Shown here in pieces: positions 17,958-26,577 of a DNA stretch of 64,000 nucleotides. The notes below the pieces were generated by a model that was not told where the DNA came from, did not search any database, and saw only the letters and a list, made by a program, of their open reading frames with translations. Every line of letters starts with the position of its first letter. Position 1 is the stretch's first letter. The DNA comes from Verrucomicrobiia bacterium (GTDB lineage: Bacteria; Verrucomicrobiota; Verrucomicrobiia; Verrucomicrobiales; DEV007). The translations under genes were made by a program, and so were the position numbers. The DNA lies in contig JAUICH010000001.1 of NCBI GenBank assembly GCA_030427505.1, forward strand, positions 558,001-622,000. Reading direction: 5' to 3'.

Positions 17958-19463
17958 ATGACCTACCTGCCCGAAATATCTGACGAGACGCAGAGCGAAA
18001 CCGTGAACGTTCTGCTGGTGGACGACCTTCCGGATAATCTGCTCGCGCTGGAGGTATTGCTGGAGAAGCCCTCACTGAATCTGGTGAGCGTGACCTCGGG
18101 CCTGGAAGCCCTGGAAGCCCTGAAGAAGGAGAAATTCGCGCTGGTGCTGCTGGATGTGGACATGCCGGGAATGGACGGACTGGAAACGGCCCGGCAGATC
18201 CGCATGGGAGAGGCGAACAGCCATGTGCCTATTATCTTCGCCACCGCCATGGGGGTGAAACGGGACTTTGTGTTGGAGAGCTACTCCGCCGGGGCGGTGG
18301 ATCTTCTGGTCAAGCCTCTGGAACCCAGCATTCTGAAGAGTAAGGTGGACGTGTTTGTGAGCCTGTACCGGCATGAGATGAAGCTGGAGCAGGCCATCCG
18401 GGCTCAGTTGGAGATGAAAGACCGCTTCCTCTCCCAGGTGTCGCACGAGCTGAGAACGCCTCTGAATGCGCTCTGCCAGTTTCTGCACATTGTCGAAAGC
18501 GGCATGGCGGGGGACCTGACCGACGACCAGCGCCAGTACCTGGCGATCGCGTCGCGCAATGCCGGGAATCTCAAGGAATTGGTATCCGATCTGGTGGACG
18601 TCATGCGGGCCCAGAATAACAAGCTGAAGATCAGTCCTCAGTGCATCTCATTTCGAGACCTCCTCGAAGAGATCCGGCCGGAATTGGATGAAGACGCCCG
18701 GACCAAGAGCAACCAGTTTTCCATCCACATCGAAGAGGATCTGCCATTCCTCTGGGCGGACCCGGGCCGGATTCGTCAGGTCATCGTCAATCTTTGCAGC
18801 AACGCCATGAAGTTTGGGCCGCAGGGGATGTTGGTCAGCCTGATGGCCCGCCGGTCTTCGGATTCTCCCGGCATGGTCCAGATAGAAATCCATGACGAAG
18901 GGTGCGGCATTGAAGAGGACAAACTGAAGACGATTTTCGATCCGCTGTACCAGTTGGAGACGCCCTCGGTGGAGGATTGCCGCCGGGGCCTGGGCCTGGG
19001 CTTGTTCATCTGCCAGGAGCTTGTCTCGCAACACGGCGGACGCATCTGGGCCCATAGCGAACTCGGGAAAGGCAGCCAATTTTGCTTCACCTTGCCTTGC
19101 TTTAGCCTGGAAGCCGTCCAGGCCTCACTCGGCGGTGAAGAGGGCGGGCTGAGCAGTCTTTCACTCCTGACCTTCCGGGTAGAGGGAGAAATGAACGGAG
19201 ACGAAGGCAAGATCCAGAGCGGTCTCCGGCGTTTGGTGGAACGCTGCACCGGACCCCACCGTGGAATTCTTCTGCCGGCCAATCTTTTGAAGAGCCGGCA
19301 GCGGGCTCTCTCTTGTCTCCTTTTTCAGGCATCCGGTCCGGAGGTGGACGGTGTCTGCGACCGGATTCGAGACGAATGGAAAGCTTCCTCTGAATTGAAA
19401 GGATACCGTTTCGATCTCGAAGCCCTGCACGGCGACCAGGTGTCGGTCGAACTTGCGGGCTGA
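17958..19463 (+). CDS. Receiver-histidine kinase with C-terminal extension
   Basis: A 501-residue soluble kinase. The receiver (about 15-138) has LVDDLPDN, phospho-Asp66 in LVLLDVDMPGMDG and Lys119 in LLVKPLEP. The HisKA domain has His163 in LSQVSHELRTPLNALCQFLH, and the ATPase has N-box NLCSNAMKFG, G1 DEGCGI and G2 RGLGLGLFICQEL, all intact. About 110 residues after the ATPase (from about 392) form an extra domain I do not recognise (SLSLLTFRVEGEMNGDEGKI...). ATG at 17958 is preferred over a TTG nine bases upstream. It is the only catalytically complete kinase in this island and sits between the ATPase-less kinase and the single receiver at 19505. Confidence 0.88.
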   Translation: MTYLPEISDETQSETVNVLLVDDLPDNLLALEVLLEKPSLNLVSVTSGLEALEALKKEKFALVLLDVDMPGMDGLETARQIRMGEANSHVPIIFATAMGVKRDFVLESYSAGAVDLLVKPLEPSILKSKVDVFVSLYRHEMKLEQAIRAQLEMKDRFLSQVSHELRTPLNALCQFLHIVESGMAGDLTDDQRQYLAIASRNAGNLKELVSDLVDVMRAQNNKLKISPQCISFRDLLEEIRPELDEDARTKSNQFSIHIEEDLPFLWADPGRIRQVIVNLCSNAMKFGPQGMLVSLMARRSSDSPGMVQIEIHDEGCGIEEDKLKTIFDPLYQLETPSVEDCRRGLGLGLFICQELVSQHGGRIWAHSELGKGSQFCFTLPCFSLEAVQASLGGEEGGLSSLSLLTFRVEGEMNGDEGKIQSGLRRLVERCTGPHRGILLPANLLKSRQRALSCLLFQASGPEVDGVCDRIRDEWKASSELKGYRFDLEALHGDQVSVELAG

Positions 19464-19504
19464 GAGATTTCTCATCGCCAACCACATACGACCCGTCCCT
19501 TGAA

Positions 19505-19909
19505 ATGGAAAAGAAACCAAAAATACTGATCGTCGAAGACGATACCGATTCCATGCTGGGCCTCAGCGTGATCCTTCAGAAAGAAGGCTATCTCACGGTT
19601 TTTGCCCAGGATGGAGCCACTGCTCTGGAAAAGGCAAAAACGGAATTTCCTGACCTGATGATCCTCGACTTGGGGCTTCCCTCAGGAGACGGACATTTTG
19701 TGCTGTTCACGCTGAAAAAGCTGAAACGGAACGAAACGGTGCCCGTCATCGTGCTCAGCGCCCGTCCGGCGGAGTTCAACGAACAGCATGTCCGGAACAT
19801 GGGAGCCGTGGCCTACTTCGAAAAGCCGGCCGACATCCCGCGCCTGCTGGACGTCATCCGCACGGAAATCGACGCGATCTCTGAAATGGGAGCCGCCCTC
19901 AGTTCCTGA
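19505..19909 (+). CDS. Single-domain response regulator
   Basis: A 134-residue stand-alone receiver: KILIVEDDTDSMLGLSVIL, phospho-Asp55 in LMILDLGLPSGDGHFVL, Ser in VIVLSARPAEF and Lys in AYFEKPADIPRLLDVI. It lies 41 bases after the receiver-kinase on the same strand and is probably its phosphotransfer partner. It has no DNA-binding or enzymatic output domain. Confidence 0.9.
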   Translation: MEKKPKILIVEDDTDSMLGLSVILQKEGYLTVFAQDGATALEKAKTEFPDLMILDLGLPSGDGHFVLFTLKKLKRNETVPVIVLSARPAEFNEQHVRNMGAVAYFEKPADIPRLLDVIRTEIDAISEMGAALSS

Positions 19910-19991
19910 AGGAAAGGGGCGGTAGAAATTCCGCAATCCCGATCGTCTCGGGGGGGGAAACCGCCGCATTCCGGCGAGTCCATTTCCTGTA

Positions 19992-21314
19992 TTACCAGAA
20001 GCGTTCGACAAACCGGGTAACGGCGCCTTTGTCCTTCGCAATCTCGGTGCCGCCGGTTTTTGGAACTTCGGTGGTCATTTCGTCCACCAGCGAAGAAGAC
20101 GTGGTGCGGCTGTCCGCGCCGCCGTCCCAGGAAGGCAGGTTCGAAGCCAGCGATCCACCCATTTCGTTGACTTTGTCGGCCGCGCCTGCCGGCAGACGGT
20201 CTCCCGCGGCGCCGGCCAAGGCATCGGCGGTGGGCTTCCATTCGCTGGCGCTTGGAGCGGGCTCATCCGCTGGGGTGGGTTCCGGGGTGACCTCGGAATT
20301 GCCGTCCGCCAGGTAGACGGGCTGAAGGTTTTGGTCGAAAGAATTGGGTCCGTTCGCCGCCGCGATTGCCGGAGCGGGTTCTTCCGCCGGCGGCGCCGCG
20401 ATTTCTTCGGGCATGTCTTTGTCTTTGTTCTTATCCTTGCCGAACAGGCCGCCGATCCGCTTCAGAGGATTGCCGATACCGCCCTTTTCATTCGCGGAAG
20501 CCATCTCATCCGCGGGCTGCTGTTTTTTCACCTTGGCGGGTGGGGCCTCTTGGGCGGGAGTAGCCGGCATCCTGGAACCGTTCAGGCTCACGTCCTTGGT
20601 GGCTGAAGAAACCAGCACGCCACGAGAGTCGGAGTAGCGTTCGATGGGATTGAATTCCTCGTCATCCGAGGAAGTGGAAGTCATCTCGGGGCTTGGCAGA
20701 TCCAGGGCGGGTACGGGTTGGTCGCTCAGCACCCGGGTGGAGAGAATTTCCACACGCTCCACCGGCACATTGTTTTCATCCGTTGGGGTATTGGCGATAT
20801 CGTCGATGTACTCGAGGCCCTGAACCACTTTTCCGAATACGGTGTATTCTCCGTCTAGATCCTCAAGGCGGTTCAAAGCGATGTAAAACTGGCTGCCGCT
20901 GGATTCCTTGCTGGAGTTTTCATCGTTGTTGAGGCGTGCCATGGCGAGAGAGCCTTTGAAGTGGGGTTGTCCCAACTCCGGCGGAATGGTGAAACCCGGG
21001 CCGCCCGTTCCCCAGAGGTGTGCCTGAGCGGGGTCTTTGGAAAGCGGGTCGCCCGCCTGAATGATGTAGCCCGGAATGACGCGGTGGAAGACCGTGCCGT
21101 TGTAGTAACCCGCCGCGCAGAGCTTCTTGAAGTTCAGCGCGGTCTGCGGGGTATTGGCGTCGTCCAACTCGATCAAAATGGTGCGTGGCGTGCCGCCGAC
21201 GTCCACTCGCATGATGACAGTGTCTCCCGCGGCGAACAATGCGCTGGAGGAAGCCCCAAAAAAGACGGCGGCCAATGCGGTCAACAGGGCGGTTCTAAGA
21301 CGCGACGAATTCAT
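19992..21314 (-). CDS. Secreted cyclophilin-type peptidyl-prolyl isomerase with low-complexity tail
   Basis: A 440-residue protein. A Sec signal peptide (about 1-28, MNSSRLRTALLTALAAVFFGA) is followed by a cyclophilin domain (about 30-205): TALNFKKLCAAGYYNGTVFHRVIPGYIIQAGDP (quoted in parts: FHRVIPGYIIQAGDP is the catalytic loop with Arg), GSLAMAR, SGSQFYIAL and YTVFGKVV. The remaining ~230 residues are rich in Pro, Ala, Glu and Ser with no recognisable domain, except a small basic-acidic patch GLFGKDKNKDKDMPEE. It probably folds envelope proteins. The frame extends 69 bases upstream into the YgfZ gene, but the ATG at 21314 places the signal peptide at the N-terminus. Confidence 0.85.
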   Translation of the reverse strand: MNSSRLRTALLTALAAVFFGASSSALFAAGDTVIMRVDVGGTPRTILIELDDANTPQTALNFKKLCAAGYYNGTVFHRVIPGYIIQAGDPLSKDPAQAHLWGTGGPGFTIPPELGQPHFKGSLAMARLNNDENSSKESSGSQFYIALNRLEDLDGEYTVFGKVVQGLEYIDDIANTPTDENNVPVERVEILSTRVLSDQPVPALDLPSPEMTSTSSDDEEFNPIERYSDSRGVLVSSATKDVSLNGSRMPATPAQEAPPAKVKKQQPADEMASANEKGGIGNPLKRIGGLFGKDKNKDKDMPEEIAAPPAEEPAPAIAAANGPNSFDQNLQPVYLADGNSEVTPEPTPADEPAPSASEWKPTADALAGAAGDRLPAGAADKVNEMGGSLASNLPSWDGGADSRTTSSSLVDEMTTEVPKTGGTEIAKDKGAVTRFVERFW

Positions 21315-21379
21315 GACAATGGAGAAGTAGAGGTACGGAAAGATCGTTTTTGGATGGGTCTCTTCAAAAAGCCCGCCTA

Positions 21380-22309
21380 TCAAATCCGAACCGGAGTGTT
21401 TCGGATTTCCAAAGCGTTTAAAAGCTTATTCTGATCTTCCCCGACCATAAGCCGGGTCCCCGGATTGGCAAATGCCTGTCGCACAAATGCGAGCGCTATC
21501 GCACGGCCGAGAGCAGGGCTGAACGTCACGCTGGTGATCCGGCCGGCTGGCTTTTGTTCTCCGGGACCGGGATCCGCCGGAAAAAGCAACATCCCGGGCT
21601 GGATGTCGCCGGCGGCACCGCCGCTGGAATCCGGGTCGCTCACCAAGGCGCGCAGGACCCGGTTGACCTTACCCACGCTGTGAATGCGGGAAATGACCTC
21701 TTGGCCGATGTAGCAACCTTTGTGAAAGTCCACCGCGCGTTCTTCGAGGCCAGCTTCGGCCGGAAAGACGTCATCGCTCAATTCATGGCCCCACTTGGGA
21801 ACGCCGTGAAGCAGCCGGGTTTCCTCAAGGGTATCGCCGGGAACGGTTCCGGCTTGTTTGGCGATTTCCTCAAGACCGCTCCCTTCACCCGGCCCCAGCC
21901 ACAGGTCGTTACCGGGGAGGCCGTAGCGGTTGGCTTCCTTCAGTCCTTTGTGACCGGCTAGAGATCCGGGTAGCTCGCCAGGGAAATGCAGCAAGCCATA
22001 GTCTTCGCTGACGTCTTCCAGTTCCGCGTCGTCCGCGATGAGGTATTTCCCAAGCCGGAGCGGCAGGTGGTCCCGAAGTTCGGGTGGGCCGTCGATGAGC
22101 AGGCTTTCGCCGTCCGCGGATTGGGTGATGAAAACGTCGGCCTCGATCTTGCCCTTCAGGTTCGGGACGCAGGCATAGATGGCGGTCCGGGGATTCGCTT
22201 TGGTCACATTGTTGGTGACTTGGCCGTTCAGGTAGCGGACGCGGTCGCCGCCGGTCAGGCGGAGTTTGACCCGGGAACTGAGATCGATGCAGCCGCTGAG
22301 CTTCTCCAT
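21380..22309 (-). CDS. ygfZ: YgfZ/GcvT-like folate-binding protein
   Basis: A 309-residue protein with the YgfZ signature KGCYIGQEVISRIHSVGKVNR (seen here from about residue 195; quoted core KGCYIGQEV). The N-terminal half has the GcvT-like GDRVRYLNGQVTNNV motif. YgfZ family proteins bind tetrahydrofolate and help assemble or repair certain iron-sulfur enzymes such as the MiaB-type methylthiotransferases. The signature cysteine is present. Start ATG at 22309 (MEKLSGCIDL). It lies 65 bases upstream of the cyclophilin gene and 28 bases downstream of the dehydrogenase on the same strand. Confidence 0.85.
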   Translation of the reverse strand: MEKLSGCIDLSSRVKLRLTGGDRVRYLNGQVTNNVTKANPRTAIYACVPNLKGKIEADVFITQSADGESLLIDGPPELRDHLPLRLGKYLIADDAELEDVSEDYGLLHFPGELPGSLAGHKGLKEANRYGLPGNDLWLGPGEGSGLEEIAKQAGTVPGDTLEETRLLHGVPKWGHELSDDVFPAEAGLEERAVDFHKGCYIGQEVISRIHSVGKVNRVLRALVSDPDSSGGAAGDIQPGMLLFPADPGPGEQKPAGRITSVTFSPALGRAIALAFVRQAFANPGTRLMVGEDQNKLLNALEIRNTPVRI

Positions 22310-22337
22310 GGGGCAGTGCCGTGGGGTACCGGGACCC

Positions 22338-23264
22338 TCAGTCCTTTTTCGAGTCCTTCTTACCGGACGAAGCGCTTTTGCTGCCTTTTTCCTTCTCCTT
22401 GGAGGAAGCGTCCAGTTTATCCTGGTAGGTTTTGGCCAGAGAGGAGAAGTCCATTTCGCCGTATCCGCGCTGGATGGACTTGAACATCATGCTGGCGGTG
22501 GCGGACAGCGCGGGAAGGTCCAGGTGCTTGTCGTTCGCCAATTTCAGCGCGAACTGCGCGTCCTTGAACATGTTTTTCAGGGAAAAATGCGCCTCGTAGT
22601 CCTGCGAAATGATCGCCGGCAGCTTCATGGTGGTCAGTGCCGAACTGCAGGCGTTGTGCTCGATGGCGGTTTGGAGCTTCTCCGGGTCCACTCCGCAGGC
22701 CCGGGTCAGGGCGTAGGATTCGCAGAGCACCTCCACGATGGTGGCGGAAATCATGTTCGTCGCCACCTTCAGGATGGTGGCCGTTCCTATTTCACCCATG
22801 AAGAGGATTTCCTTGGCGGAAACGTTCAGCACCGGCCGCACCTGATCCAGAGCTTTGGGGTCGCCGCTCACGTAGTAAACCAGCGATCCTTTTTCCGCCG
22901 CCACTTTGCTGCCGGTGAACGGCGCGTCTAGAAACGTGCCCTCCATGGATTCCACGATTTCCGCCGCTTTCAGGGTGGATTCCAGATCGACCGTGGAGTT
23001 GTTGACGATCACGTGCTTTTTCGTGATCCGGTCCTTCATGTCGTTCAGAACTTCCAGCAGCGCCTCGCCATTGGTTACGAAGATCTGGATGACGTCCGCG
23101 AGTTGGGCGATTTCCTGTGGGGAACTGAGGAAATTCGGCACCGTCTTTGGCGTGCGGCTCCACACATAAACATGAGCGTCCGCGTCACGCAGGCATTCGG
23201 CCACCCGGGTGCCGATGATGCCCAGGCCGATCACGCCAACCCTGAGATGTTTGTCCGGAAACAT
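22338..23264 (-). CDS. NAD(P)-dependent beta-hydroxyacid dehydrogenase (3-hydroxyisobutyrate dehydrogenase family)
   Basis: A 308-residue Rossmann enzyme: dinucleotide motif VGVIGLGIIGTRVAECL, substrate loop FLDAPFTGSKVAAEKGSLVYY and the catalytic lysine segment ILKVATNMISATIVEVL. These place it in the beta-hydroxyacid dehydrogenase family with 3-hydroxyisobutyrate, tartronate-semialdehyde and glyoxylate reductases. The substrate cannot be fixed from sequence. The C-terminus is a Lys/Ser-rich tail (about 280-308). It is likely cotranscribed with ygfZ. Confidence 0.82.
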   Translation of the reverse strand: MFPDKHLRVGVIGLGIIGTRVAECLRDADAHVYVWSRTPKTVPNFLSSPQEIAQLADVIQIFVTNGEALLEVLNDMKDRITKKHVIVNNSTVDLESTLKAAEIVESMEGTFLDAPFTGSKVAAEKGSLVYYVSGDPKALDQVRPVLNVSAKEILFMGEIGTATILKVATNMISATIVEVLCESYALTRACGVDPEKLQTAIEHNACSSALTTMKLPAIISQDYEAHFSLKNMFKDAQFALKLANDKHLDLPALSATASMMFKSIQRGYGEMDFSSLAKTYQDKLDASSKEKEKGSKSASSGKKDSKKD

Positions 23265-23386
23265 GCCCGGACCTTAGCGGTCCGAATCCCCCTCGGCAAG
23301 CCGCAGCCGTTGTTCCCCGGTCAATTCCCGCCCAAAAAGGCAATTTTGCGTCCGTGGCTCTGGCCGGGGAATTCCGGAGCGAACGG

Positions 23387-24448
23387 CTAATTCAGCTGAT
23401 CGACAAACACGAGGATATCCGACCCGCGCCGGAGCTTGTGGATCAACAGCTTTACCGCGTAGGCCCGCTTTGCGTTTTCCACTTCCACCCGTGCCGTCTC
23501 CTTTACCTCCTCAAACGAAAGCGTCCGTTCCGCCTCCCGTTCCATCATTTGCACGATGTGCCAGCCCATGGAAGTGCGGAAGGGCTCGCTGACTTCGCTG
23601 GGGAGCATGAGGAAGACCTTTTCCGCGAAGTCCTCGGGCATGCGTTCGCGGCTGAAATAGTTCAGGTCTCCGCCCGTCAGCTTGGTGCGTTCGTCTTCGG
23701 AATATTCCGCCGCGAGGGCTTCGAAGGTCTTTTCGCCAGCGGACAGTTGGCGGAAAATTTCGCCCATAAGCGCTTCCCGTTCCGGACTGTCTTCTTCCAC
23801 CGTGCTCAGGAAGATGTGACGCGCCCGCGCCACTTCCGGCGCCACCAGTTCGTCCTGGTGACGTTCGTACCAGGCCCGCGTTTCTTCTTCCGTGACAGCG
23901 ATGGCTTTTTCCAGCCGCAGTTCCATCCAGCCCAGTTGATTGGCGTATTCCGTCAGGACAGTGTTCCGGTCAGCTTCCGTCAGGCCCTGAGCGCCGGAGC
24001 GGGCTTCGAGTTCTTCCGGCGTGGTGAACTGGCTTTCAAACGCGGTCCGGACAGCATCCACCACTTCAGGGCTGGCGTGGAATTTTTCCGCCTCGCAAAA
24101 CTGGCGAATGACTTCTTCATCGATCAACTGCTGAAGGGCGGCGCGCCGGGTGATGGAGAGGTTCGCGGGACTCAACTCCGCGGCGGTTTTCCCCCGGCGA
24201 TAAAGAAAGAGCGCAACGGCCTTGTCCAGGCGTTCGCGGGAGATGGGGTGGGTATTGACGGTGGCGACCCAGCCTTTGGCGGCGGCCTTGCGGCGGAGGC
24301 GTTCGCGGGGGGAAAACTGCTGCTCGAGCGCCTGTTTCAGTGGCCCTTCCCACACATAGAGATCGGCCACCAGGTAAAGAACAACGGCCAGGTAAAGAAA
24401 TACCCGCCAGGGAAACCGGGCCCGCGCCGCCGTCCGCCGGTGGCTCAT
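23387..24448 (-). CDS. Membrane-anchored parvulin-type peptidyl-prolyl isomerase
   Basis: A 353-residue protein with one N-terminal membrane segment (about 13-32, WRVFLYLAVVLYLVADLYVW), a SurA-like alpha-helical region (about 50-195) and a parvulin rotamase domain (about 200-315: ARARHIFLSTVEED, FEALAAEYSEDE, GGDLNYFSRERMPEDF, MGWHIVQMME). It likely acts on exported proteins on the outer face of the inner membrane. The chosen ATG at 24448 overlaps the metF stop by 4 bases (ATGA); the open frame continues further into metF but the extra residues are Arg-rich antisense-like sequence. Confidence 0.85.
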   Translation of the reverse strand: MSHRRTAARARFPWRVFLYLAVVLYLVADLYVWEGPLKQALEQQFSPRERLRRKAAAKGWVATVNTHPISRERLDKAVALFLYRRGKTAAELSPANLSITRRAALQQLIDEEVIRQFCEAEKFHASPEVVDAVRTAFESQFTTPEELEARSGAQGLTEADRNTVLTEYANQLGWMELRLEKAIAVTEEETRAWYERHQDELVAPEVARARHIFLSTVEEDSPEREALMGEIFRQLSAGEKTFEALAAEYSEDERTKLTGGDLNYFSRERMPEDFAEKVFLMLPSEVSEPFRTSMGWHIVQMMEREAERTLSFEEVKETARVEVENAKRAYAVKLLIHKLRRGSDILVFVDQLN

Positions 24449-25404
24449 GGCGCGGACGCGACGGCCGAAGCGGCGGGGCTGGGGGCCTGCCGGAAGGTTT
24501 CCGTGTCCCGCAGTCCCAGGTTCGCGTAGATCTCGCGCGTGGCTTGGGAGCGGTTCAGCGTGTAAAAGTGGAAGCCTCGCACGCCGCGTTCCAGAAGCTC
24601 GGCGCACTGCTGGGTGGCGTAGTGGACGCCCACGCGCTCGACAGCCGCCGCGTCGCCGTCCGGGCACCGGTCCAGCATCCGCAGAAGCTTTGCCGGGAAC
24701 TTTGCCCCGGCCGCCAGGTCCGCCATACGCTCCATCCCTTTCTTTGAAGTAATGGGCATGATGCCGGCGATGATCGGCACACGGATGCCCGCCAGGTCGC
24801 AGCGGTCGCGGAAGTCCAGGAAGTCTTCGTTGGAAAAGAAAAGCTGCGTCACGATGTAGTCCGCGCCCTCGTCCACTTTGGCTTTCAGGTATTCCATTTC
24901 CTTCAGCCGGTTGGGCGTGGCGGGGTGACCCTCAGGAAAACCGGCCACGCCAATGCCAAAGCCGCGGGCGTCCGGGTGCCGGCCGCTTTCATTAAATTCG
25001 CGAATGAATCGTACCAAATCCGCTCCGTGCTGGAAGGCGTCTTGAGAGCGGTCGTAGTTGGCCTTGTCCCGCGGCGGATCGCCACCCAGGGCCAGGATGT
25101 TACTGACGCCTGCGGTAGCGTAACGTTCCAGGATAGCCTCTACCTCCGGCGCCTGGTGGCACACGCAGGTCAAGTGCGGAATGGGGTCGAGCGTGGTTGT
25201 TTCCTTGAGCCGCACCACCAGGTCATGGGTCAGTTCGCGGGTCGAGCCCCCCGCGCCATAGGTCACGCTAACGAAGGAGGGCTTGAACGTTTCCAGTTCC
25301 GCGATGGTGCCGTATAGCGCCTCCGAGGTCTCCTGAGTTTTCGGTGGGAAAAACTCGAAGGAGATGGTGGTGGAGTACCTCGCTAAAATGTCCTGGATGT
25401 GCAT
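24445..25404 (-). CDS. metF: 5,10-methylenetetrahydrofolate reductase
   Basis: A 319-residue TIM-barrel flavoprotein that reduces methylene-THF to methyl-THF for methionine synthesis. The N-terminus ISFEFFPPKT (catalytic Glu), VSVTYGAGGSTRELT, the flavin motif NILALGGDPP, GVAGFPEGHP, IVTQLFF, PIIAGIMPI and the C-terminal GFHFYTLNRS are all present, so it is full length. The ATG at 25404 (MHIQDILARYS) is preferred to an earlier in-frame start that adds a non-family leader. No SAM-type riboswitch signature was evident in the 189 bases upstream. Confidence 0.93.
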   Translation of the reverse strand: MHIQDILARYSTTISFEFFPPKTQETSEALYGTIAELETFKPSFVSVTYGAGGSTRELTHDLVVRLKETTTLDPIPHLTCVCHQAPEVEAILERYATAGVSNILALGGDPPRDKANYDRSQDAFQHGADLVRFIREFNESGRHPDARGFGIGVAGFPEGHPATPNRLKEMEYLKAKVDEGADYIVTQLFFSNEDFLDFRDRCDLAGIRVPIIAGIMPITSKKGMERMADLAAGAKFPAKLLRMLDRCPDGDAAAVERVGVHYATQQCAELLERGVRGFHFYTLNRSQATREIYANLGLRDTETFRQAPSPAASAVASAP

Positions 25405-25593
25405 GCCAAAAAATACCCCGGATGGGTGGAAAAACCGGGCGCGAAAGGTAGCCACAGGCCCTTTGCGAATTCAATATGTTTAACGTTTCCTAATCGGTTA
25501 TGAGATCCAGGAGGCGGGCCGGTTACATTCGCCCGGTTTGACAGGGGATGGGACCGTGTTAGCTTTTTTCCGAACGTGTGTGAGCCCCGGGAT

Positions 25594-26016
25594 ATGCCTT
25601 CCGAGGAACAAAGAAACCAACCCCCCTTTGAAAATGGCCGCTTCAGCGGTCCAGGGTGCCCCTTTCTCTCCGTGGTGGCCGTCAACGAGCACGGTATGGT
25701 GCTGGAATCCCGTAGCGGATTCGACGTCGGAGCCGCGATTTCCCTGGGGTTTCACCTGGATTCCGAGGACCAGCGCAGCCAGTTCGTCAGCGCGGAAGGG
25801 ATTGTGGTGGAAAGCCGCTGCCATTTAGCGGCCAATGGCAAGATTCTCAATCGTGTGACCCTGCTGTTCAGCGAAATCAGCCGGGAAGACCGGAACATTC
25901 TGGTCCGTTATTCTCAGGAATCCGGCGCTTCGGCTGAAGAGAAGCTGGATGCTGGCACGCCTTCCGGGCCCAGTGTTTCTGGAGACGGCGGTGCGTCTCC
26001 GCTCTGGTTGAATTGA
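25594..26016 (+). CDS. PilZ-like hypothetical protein
   Basis: A 140-residue soluble protein with a central beta-rich segment (ESRSGFDVGAAISLGFHL, then AEGIVVESRCHL, RVTLLFSEISREDRNILVRY) that resembles the PilZ domain barrel; the terminal F-x-x-I-x-x-x-D-R-x-x-L pattern is typical of PilZ domains. The N-terminal RxxxR c-di-GMP motif is not obvious, so nucleotide binding is uncertain. The tail is Ser/Gly-rich. Start ATG at 25594; a GTG 18 bases upstream in frame is an alternative. It diverges from metF. Confidence 0.55.
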   Translation: MPSEEQRNQPPFENGRFSGPGCPFLSVVAVNEHGMVLESRSGFDVGAAISLGFHLDSEDQRSQFVSAEGIVVESRCHLAANGKILNRVTLLFSEISREDRNILVRYSQESGASAEEKLDAGTPSGPSVSGDGGASPLWLN

Positions 26017-26053
26017 GCGTCTTGACAGGGGCGGCGGATGGTGGATCATGGTC

Positions 26054-26069
26054 GGCCCCGTGAGGGGCC
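26054..26069. other. GNRA-loop hairpin, possible terminator
   Basis: GGCCCC-GTGA-GGGGCC forms a perfect 6-bp stem with a GNRA tetraloop, followed after a few bases by GGGTTTCTT. It could end transcription of the PilZ-like gene, but the T-run is poor. Confidence 0.3.
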
Positions 26070-26322
26070 ATGGCGGGTTTCTTGAAGCCTTCCCGAAGTG
26101 GCCCTTCTGGCCGGAAAAAATCCCTTCTCGAACTACACAATCCCGGGTCCCGGACGCTCTGGAAGACGTATTTGACGGAGTCTTGGTGTCGAAATTTGGG
26201 GTAGGAATATGGTTAGGAATTCCATAATTCCAAGACTTTCAAAGCTTTAATCGGGTTAGCGATTTTATCTTTCACGTTCTGTCCGGGAAAGGTCGAAAAA
26301 AGTACAGTTTTTGCTTGTCGAA

Positions 26323-26338
26323 ACGCTATATCTTGGGC
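26323..26338 (+). promoter_or_regulatory. NrdR-like box 1
   Basis: ACGCTATATCTTGGGC agrees with the published NrdR consensus acaCwAtATaTwGtgt at 12 of 16 positions, including nearly all strongly conserved ones. NrdR represses ribonucleotide reductase genes when dATP is high. Its centre lies 32 bp from that of box 2, matching the three-helical-turn spacing usual for paired NrdR boxes. Confidence 0.55.
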
Positions 26339-26353
26339 TACAAAAGCCGAGCA

Positions 26354-26370
26354 ACACCAAGATATGGTGT
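26354..26370 (-). promoter_or_regulatory. NrdR-like box 2
   Basis: ACACCAAGATATGGTGT is a near-perfect palindrome. On the minus strand it reads ACACCATATCTTGG, sharing the core ATATCTTGG with box 1. The pair is about 210-255 bases upstream of the nrdB start. Confidence 0.55.
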
Positions 26371-26577
26371 AGCAGAAAAGAGGGGGGCACCATCCATTGT
26401 GTGTGGTGCGCGGAAGCCTGGACCACCCTGAGTGGTTCATTTTTATCGCTAATTCGTTCTAATAATTAAGAATAGTTATTAAAACTGAGAGTTCTCTCTG
26501 ATCTTTCGCCGGTGTTCCGGCATTGCCAACCACCGGTTTTCCCTTTCATCTGAACCTTTAATTTGCTCGCCTCGAAA

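Larger units (their letters stand above)
26017..26577. other. 561-base intergenic region upstream of nrdB
   Basis: No gene is evident. It holds a GTGA-loop hairpin (26054-26069) 37 bases after the PilZ-like gene, an 8-base inverted pair AGTCTTGG (26179-26186) / CCAAGACT (26230-26237) with a small internal hairpin GGAATT-CCAT-AATTCC, and the two NrdR-like boxes. The last 130 bases are A/T-rich and probably carry the nrdB leader. Confidence 0.6.

Noticed and set aside
25405-25593. SAM or SAH riboswitch in the metF leader
   Set aside because: No four-way-junction or pseudoknot consensus blocks could be found; only a weakly structured GC-rich stretch.
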